Part shown: positions 61,743 through 64,000 of the stretch, in pieces
How the letters are laid out: each line of letters starts with the position of its first letter
Numbering within the stretch: position 1 is the first letter of the stretch
NCBI RefSeq assembly: GCF_030816295.1
Contig: NZ_JAUSXV010000001.1
Coordinates: 744,001-808,000 of the forward strand
Length of the DNA: 64,000 nt
Source: Microbacterium natoriense
GTDB lineage: Bacteria > Actinomycetota > Actinomycetes > Actinomycetales > Microbacteriaceae
Direction: 5' to 3'
Position numbers and translations under genes: made by a program
The notes under the pieces: model-generated
Told to the model about the DNA's origin: nothing
Databases searched by the model: none
Seen by the model: only the letters and a program-made list of their open reading frames with translations

Positions 61743-61772
61743 CAGGGCCGCTGCGGTTGCGCAGCGGCCCTG
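61743..61772 (+). terminator. 12-bp hairpin after surface protein gene
   Basis: CAGGGCCGCTGC (61743-61754) pairs perfectly with 61761-61772 around GGTTGC, five bases after the stop. No T-run. Confidence 0.7.
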
Positions 61773-61865
61773 TCGGCGGTCTGCCGGGATGGGGTGGCTG
61801 GGGTCGGGTCGCGGCGTGGGCGTCGGATGCCGGGGAGCGCTCTGTGATGTGAGAGCCTGGCCCGC

Positions 61866-62807
61866 ATGACCGACATCACCGCAGCGCCGGCCCGCTCGCG
61901 CATGCTCTCGTTCGCGATCGGCGTCGCCGGCGGGTTTCTGGGGCTGCTGCCGTGGTTGCTGACCGGCCTGCGGCTGCCGTTGCAGAATCTGTGGGCTACG
62001 GCCACGATGCCCGACGAGATGCCGCTCGCGCTGCTGCCGGTGAGCCAGTACTACGCGACGCAGATCTTCGCGCTTCTGCTGCTGGGCGGGGTGTTCGCCG
62101 GGCTCGCTGTGCATATCGTCGGGAGTCGTCGTGCGCTCGCCGCCTGGCCAGCGGCGCTCGGTGTGATGCTGTTGCACGTGATCGCGATCGTGCAGAGTTT
62201 CGCGGTCGTGGGCGCGGGGCTGCGCGACGGGAGCGATTCGACCGTGTACCTCGTCGGGCTTCTCGGCGGAGCTGTCGCCTCGGCGCTCTGCGCGCAGCTC
62301 GGGTTCTTGATGACCTCGCGTCGCTCGGTCGGCGTCGCCGCGTTCGGCGTCGCGCTGGCCGCCGCGCCATTCGCCACGTGGGCCTCGACGTTGATTGTCG
62401 CGTTCACCGGCGAGGTGTTCCCGCCCGCGTTCCTGCCCGAGTTCGTGCGCTGGCTGCCCGGCGTCGTCGTGGGTGCGGCGCTGATCTGGTGCGGGGTGCG
62501 TCCGTTCTGGCGGCTCGTGGTGTGGGCGGTGTCGCTGCTGGCCCTGTGGATCATGCCGGCGCTGTTCACCGCGATCATGTACTCGCTCGGCAGCCGGGTG
62601 ATGCTCGGCGACTTCCCCGAGATGCTCGCCGCCTCGGTGCAGCTGTTCCCGATGGTGCTCGCGGAGGTGTGGATGCCGGTGATCGCTGCCGCCGTGATCG
62701 GCGTCGTGGGTACCGTGGTGCGGATGCTGGTGCAGAGGTCGCGTGCGGAGGCTCACGCGAGTCCGGCGGTAGCGGACGAGAGTGCTCGAGCTGGAGTGCC
62801 GCACTGA
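61866..62807 (+). CDS. Polytopic membrane protein of unknown function
   Basis: A 313-residue protein with seven or eight predicted membrane helices and short loops; no catalytic or transport motif was recognised. The N-terminus (TDITAAPARSRM) and C-terminal tail (QRSRAEAHASPAVADESARAG) are polar and face the cytosol by the positive-inside rule. No clear ribosome site precedes ATG 61866. It is followed closely by the DUF2568-like membrane protein gene, and the two may be co-transcribed. Confidence 0.75.
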   Translation: MTDITAAPARSRMLSFAIGVAGGFLGLLPWLLTGLRLPLQNLWATATMPDEMPLALLPVSQYYATQIFALLLLGGVFAGLAVHIVGSRRALAAWPAALGVMLLHVIAIVQSFAVVGAGLRDGSDSTVYLVGLLGGAVASALCAQLGFLMTSRRSVGVAAFGVALAAAPFATWASTLIVAFTGEVFPPAFLPEFVRWLPGVVVGAALIWCGVRPFWRLVVWAVSLLALWIMPALFTAIMYSLGSRVMLGDFPEMLAASVQLFPMVLAEVWMPVIAAAVIGVVGTVVRMLVQRSRAEAHASPAVADESARAGVPH

Positions 62808-62871
62808 TTACGTGCCGACATCCGCTGCGGCAGCTCTCGGCCTGGAACCGGTCGTGCGCCATCATGGAGCT

Positions 62872-63285
62872 GTGGCCGAACCCTCTGAACCCGCCGACCC
62901 GAAGCGCGTCCATGCGGAGTGGGAGGGCTACTCCTCGCCGCTCCGTGAGCTCGTCATGCTCAATGCCCTCGTGGCGTTCGTGCTCGAGCTCGCGATGCTC
63001 GTGTTCGTCGCGTGGTGGGCGCTGCTGCTCGACGTTCCGTGGTGGGCGCGGATTCTGATCGCGTTCGTGCTCGTCGGCGGACTCGCCGTGCTGTGGGGGA
63101 CGTTCGCCTCTCCGCGGGCGCGCGTCGCGCTGCCGGTGTTCGGGATCGTGGTGGTCAAGGTGATCGCCTTCGGCGCCGGAGCGCTCGCGCTGTGGGGAGT
63201 CGGCGGACCGGTGGCGGCTGGGGTGTTCGCCGTCGTGGCGGCGGTGAGTGTTGCGATCACGACGTTCGTGAGGGCGCGGGCGTAG
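62872..63285 (+). CDS. DUF2568/YrdB-like membrane protein
   Basis: A 137-residue protein with four predicted helices after a polar 35-residue N-terminus. L-N-A-L-V-A-F-V-L-E-L-A-M-L-V-F-V-A-W-W and the later W-G-T-F-A-S-P-R-A-R match DUF2568. Function unknown. I chose GTG 62872, with GGAG two bases upstream and a CATCAT box six bases upstream; the frame to 62782 overlaps the preceding gene and is less likely. Confidence 0.8.
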   Translation: MAEPSEPADPKRVHAEWEGYSSPLRELVMLNALVAFVLELAMLVFVAWWALLLDVPWWARILIAFVLVGGLAVLWGTFASPRARVALPVFGIVVVKVIAFGAGALALWGVGGPVAAGVFAVVAAVSVAITTFVRARA

Positions 63286-63309
63286 CAGCCGCCGCCGCGG
63301 CGCGGCCGT

Positions 63310-63360
63310 GGTCACGCTTGTGGTGGCCTCGGCATCCACCAATCCGCCTGAAGTGTGACC
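63310..63360. terminator. Possible hairpin between convergent genes
   Basis: GGTCACGCTT (63310-63319) and AAGTGTGACC (63351-63360) pair with one mismatch around a 31-base loop. It lies between the DUF2568-like gene and the convergent SDR gene. The loop is long, so the call is weak. Confidence 0.35.
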
Positions 63361-63441
63361 GACCTGTGGGGCGGTCACGGCAGTGGCGACCTGCGCAGGC
63401 GGCATCCCGCCAGACGCGTGACCGAACCGAGCGTGAGGTGT

Positions 63442-64000
63442 TTACTGCACCGACCATCCCCCGTCGGACGCCAGCACGACCCCGTTGATGTTCACCGCGT
63501 CGTCGGAGAGCAGGAAGGTGATGGACGCGGCCAGGTGCTCGGCGGTTGCGACGGTGGGGATCGCCTGCTGGAACGGCGCGAGGCGAGCGGAGCCGTACTC
63601 CGACATGTTCGGCGGCATCGGGATGCCGGTGGCGACGCCGCCGGGGGCAACCGAGTTCACGCGGATGCCCTTCGGTCCGTACATGAACGCCGCCGACTTC
63701 GTGACTCCGATGATGCCGTGCTTGCTGGCCGTGTAGGCGTTGCCCGAGGAGTTTCCACGCAGGCCGGCCTCGCTCGAGACGTTGAGGATCGAGCCGCTGC
63801 CCGCCGCCTCCATGATCGGCAGCACCGCGCGCATGAGCTTGAACGGAGCGGTGAGATTGATCGCGATGACGCGGTCCCAGACGGCATCCGTCGTCTCGCC
63901 GGCGGGCGAGAAGTCGTCGTTGATTCCGGCGACGTTCGCGAGGGCATCGATGCGGTCTCCCGCGGCGGCGATGACCGCGTCGATCGCGCTCTGCTGGGTG
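63442..64000 (-). CDS. SDR-family oxidoreductase, 5' end outside window
   Basis: The last 185 residues of a short-chain dehydrogenase. Visible are L-A-N-V-A-G-I (the NNAG-like motif), catalytic Ser in L-N-V-S-S-E-A-G, the Y-T-A-S-K motif, and P-G-G-V-A-T followed by the C-terminal D-G-G-W-S-V-Q. The glycine-rich cofactor motif lies beyond the window edge. It reduces or oxidises a hydroxyl or ketone with NAD(P); the substrate is unknown. The frame is open to base 64000 with no stop. Confidence 0.93.
   Translation of the reverse strand, partial: TQQSAIDAVIAAAGDRIDALANVAGINDDFSPAGETTDAVWDRVIAINLTAPFKLMRAVLPIMEAAGSGSILNVSSEAGLRGNSSGNAYTASKHGIIGVTKSAAFMYGPKGIRVNSVAPGGVATGIPMPPNMSEYGSARLAPFQQAIPTVATAEHLAASITFLLSDDAVNINGVVLASDGGWSVQ

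Overview
The window is high-GC, gene-dense actinobacterial DNA, most like Microbacterium or a close relative in the Microbacteriaceae. Signs of this are the codon use, GTG and TTG starts, TANNNT -10 boxes six or seven bases before leaderless starts, the short gnd, the ABC sugar importers without a local ATPase, and intergenic repeats built on GAGCGAGCGGAGCGA and GAGACCCCC. This taxonomic reading is an inference from content; there is no rRNA or other marker gene here. No tRNA, CRISPR array, insertion sequence or phage gene was seen.

Layout. 1-9.9 kb: mixed single genes (DUF305 lipoprotein end, cytidylyltransferase-like protein, SGNH hydrolase, Cmx-type efflux pump, CorA, MepB-like protein, HxlR regulator divergent from an MFS pump, a coiled-coil membrane protein, mannonate dehydratase divergent from its GntR regulator). 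9.9-36.5 kb: a large carbohydrate-use locus. It holds a ROK repressor, a secreted clan GH-A hydrolase, three different FAD-dependent oxidoreductases, a GH38 alpha-mannosidase, an ABC importer without its ATPase, a Gfo/Idh/MocA dehydrogenase, a GH36 alpha-galactosidase, an acetylxylan-esterase-type deacetylase, an unknown 621-aa protein, a polysaccharide deacetylase, an oligogalacturonate-lyase-like propeller and a sugar MFS transporter. Five promoter regions in this locus carry one shared 23-bp inverted repeat, CTAATTC-N9-GAATTAG, of the size used by ROK repressors. The locus therefore reads as one regulon with several transcripts.

36.5-48.4 kb: TetR regulator, an AbiEi/DUF559-like protein, a 19-bp tandem repeat, short 6-phosphogluconate dehydrogenase, a response regulator / sensor kinase / PepSY-like trio with shared CTTCAG repeats, a zinc-finger protein, a secreted phytase-like/GDPD fusion preceded by a four-repeat PHO-box-like element, a 45-aa membrane protein, and purL. 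48.4-56.4 kb: a second sugar locus on the minus strand (LacI, solute-binding protein, two permeases, then a GH32-like propeller enclosed by two paralogous beta-lactamase-fold hydrolases). 56.4-64 kb: anion permease, a long palindrome, DUF2188, a BKACE-type enzyme, a methyltransferase, a sortase-anchored surface protein, two membrane proteins, and a partial SDR.

The most interesting part is the 9.9-36.5 kb regulon. Three oxidoreductases of one broad family under the same operator as alpha-mannosidase, alpha-galactosidase, deacetylases and a lyase-like protein suggest that glycan breakdown here includes an oxidation step. The substrate cannot be read from sequence alone.
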